Assembly (NCBI GenBank): GCA_000434215.1
Contig: HF999691.1
Location: 51,185-58,978, forward strand
DNA length: 7,794 bases
From: Bacteroides sp. CAG:144
GTDB taxonomy: Bacteria > Bacteroidota > Bacteroidia > Bacteroidales > UBA11471
Reading direction: 5' to 3'
Shown here one piece after another: positions 7,138 to 7,794 of this stretch. A program made the translations under genes and the position numbers. The notes below the pieces were generated by a model, which made no database searches, was not told where the DNA came from, and saw nothing but the letters and a program-made list of their open reading frames with translations. The number at the start of each line of letters is the position of its first letter. Within the stretch, counting starts at the first letter, position 1.

Positions 7138-7731
7138 TTATTTGTTGTGAGTTTCTTCCCAAGCCTCTGTTTCTGCTTTTTGACTCAACAGGTAGTCGAT
7201 ATCATCGAGGCCGTTCATAAGGCAGTGTTTTTTGTATGCATTGATTTCGAAGTGTTCGTTGCGTCCGGTAGCTTTATTCGTAATGGTTTGCTCGGGCAGG
7301 TTTACTTCCACTTCGGTTTTGGGATCGGACGAAATAGAGTCGAACAGTTCTTTGAGAAAAGATTCGCTTACGACAACAGGGAGTACGAAATTGTTGAGTT
7401 CGTTGTTTTTGTGAATATCGGCAAAAAAACTCGATACGACAACCCGGAATCCGTAATCGGCGATGGCCCAAGCGGCGTGTTCCCGGCTCGATCCGGAACC
7501 GAAATTTTTACCGGCTACCAGTATTTCACCTCCGTAAGTAGGGTTATTGAGTACGAAATCTTTATTTACGGAACCGTCGGGATTGTAACGCCAGTCCCGG
7601 AAAAGATTTTCACCGAACCCTTCTCGGGTAGTAGCTTTGAGAAAGCGTGCCGGTATGATCTGGTCGGTGTCGACATTTTCGAGGGGAAGGGGTACACAAG
7701 TGCTTGTTATGATATTGAATTTCTGTTTCAT
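7138..7731 (-). CDS. leuD: 3-isopropylmalate dehydratase small subunit
   Basis: LeuD is the swivelling small subunit that, with the iron-sulfur subunit LeuC, isomerises 2-isopropylmalate to 3-isopropylmalate; LeuCD enzymes also isomerise citramalate. Clear motifs are [14 protein letters not shown] (18-31), the aconitase-type substrate loop [14 protein letters not shown] (76-89) and FADIHKNN (103-110). The 197-residue length is normal for the bacterial form. The gene lies 19 nt after the leuC stop and 4 nt before the citramalate synthase-like start, indicating tight co-transcription and probably translational coupling to the next gene. Confidence 0.97.
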   Translation of the reverse strand: MKQKFNIITSTCVPLPLENVDTDQIIPARFLKATTREGFGENLFRDWRYNPDGSVNKDFVLNNPTYGGEILVAGKNFGSGSSREHAAWAIADYGFRVVVSSFFADIHKNNELNNFVLPVVVSESFLKELFDSISSDPKTEVEVNLPEQTITNKATGRNEHFEINAYKKHCLMNGLDDIDYLLSQKAETEAWEETHNK

Positions 7732-7750
7732 GATCGTTTGCTTTTGTGGG

Positions 7751-7794
7751 TTACATCAAAGTTCTGGGGTCGGTTATCACTCCGGTTATGGCTG
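7751..7794 (-). CDS. leuC: 3-isopropylmalate dehydratase large subunit, last 13 residues only
   Basis: Only the 3' end is in the window. The minus-strand frame entering at the right edge reads [13 protein letters not shown] then TAA at 7753-7751. This fits the C-terminus of LeuC (the conserved G-x-I/V-x-DPR ending), and the position directly before leuD is the usual one. The identification depends on this short tail plus gene order. The iron-sulfur cysteines lie outside the window. Confidence 0.8.
   Translation of the reverse strand, partial: AITGVITDPRTLM

Overview
The window reads as chromosomal core DNA from a member of the Bacteroidales (Bacteroidota). Three things support this. The protein sequences are of Bacteroidota type: RseP with the FDPWFSLFKYK segment, an inner-membrane M23-like protein with the N-terminal signature YKLTIFNEHTLEQV, and an OmpA-family porin with GYADEKTGTPEYN. 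The regions upstream of starts are A/T-rich and lack Shine-Dalgarno sequences. Two intergenic matches resemble the Bacteroides -33/-7 promoter consensus (TTTG / TAnnTTTG). The genus cannot be fixed from sequence alone. There are no mobile elements, CRISPR arrays, tRNA or rRNA genes, and gene packing is dense.

Layout, left to right. (1) Positions 1-2823 hold a minus-strand cluster transcribed leftward: an M23/LytM-like membrane protein, then dxr (ispC), then rseP, which runs off the left edge. Gaps are 6 and 30 nt, so this is probably one transcript. (2) Positions 2824-3117 are a divergent intergenic region with a candidate promoter facing each way. (3) Positions 3118-4308 hold a plus-strand OmpA-family outer-membrane protein gene. 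(4) Positions 4309-4520 are a convergent intergenic region with a strong hairpin terminator, best oriented for the leu operon. (5) Positions 4521-7794 hold a minus-strand branched-chain amino acid operon in transcription order leuC (3' end only), leuD, a 2-isopropylmalate synthase-family gene, and leuB. Gaps are 19, 4 and 21 nt.

The operon's synthase-family gene is the most informative call. Its motifs and pyruvate-pocket residues match the Leptospira-type (R)-citramalate synthase (CimA) rather than ordinary LeuA. LeuCD and LeuB can process citramalate-derived acids to 2-oxobutyrate, so the operon probably feeds both leucine and a threonine-independent route to isoleucine.

The envelope cluster joins isoprenoid precursor synthesis (Dxr, upstream of undecaprenyl phosphate) with an intramembrane protease (RseP) and an M23-fold protein that appears to have lost all its zinc ligands, so it is probably a non-catalytic envelope factor. 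The facing OmpA-family protein should tether outer membrane to peptidoglycan. I see no novel defence, mobile or RNA-based system; the interesting points are functional reassignments within conserved loci.
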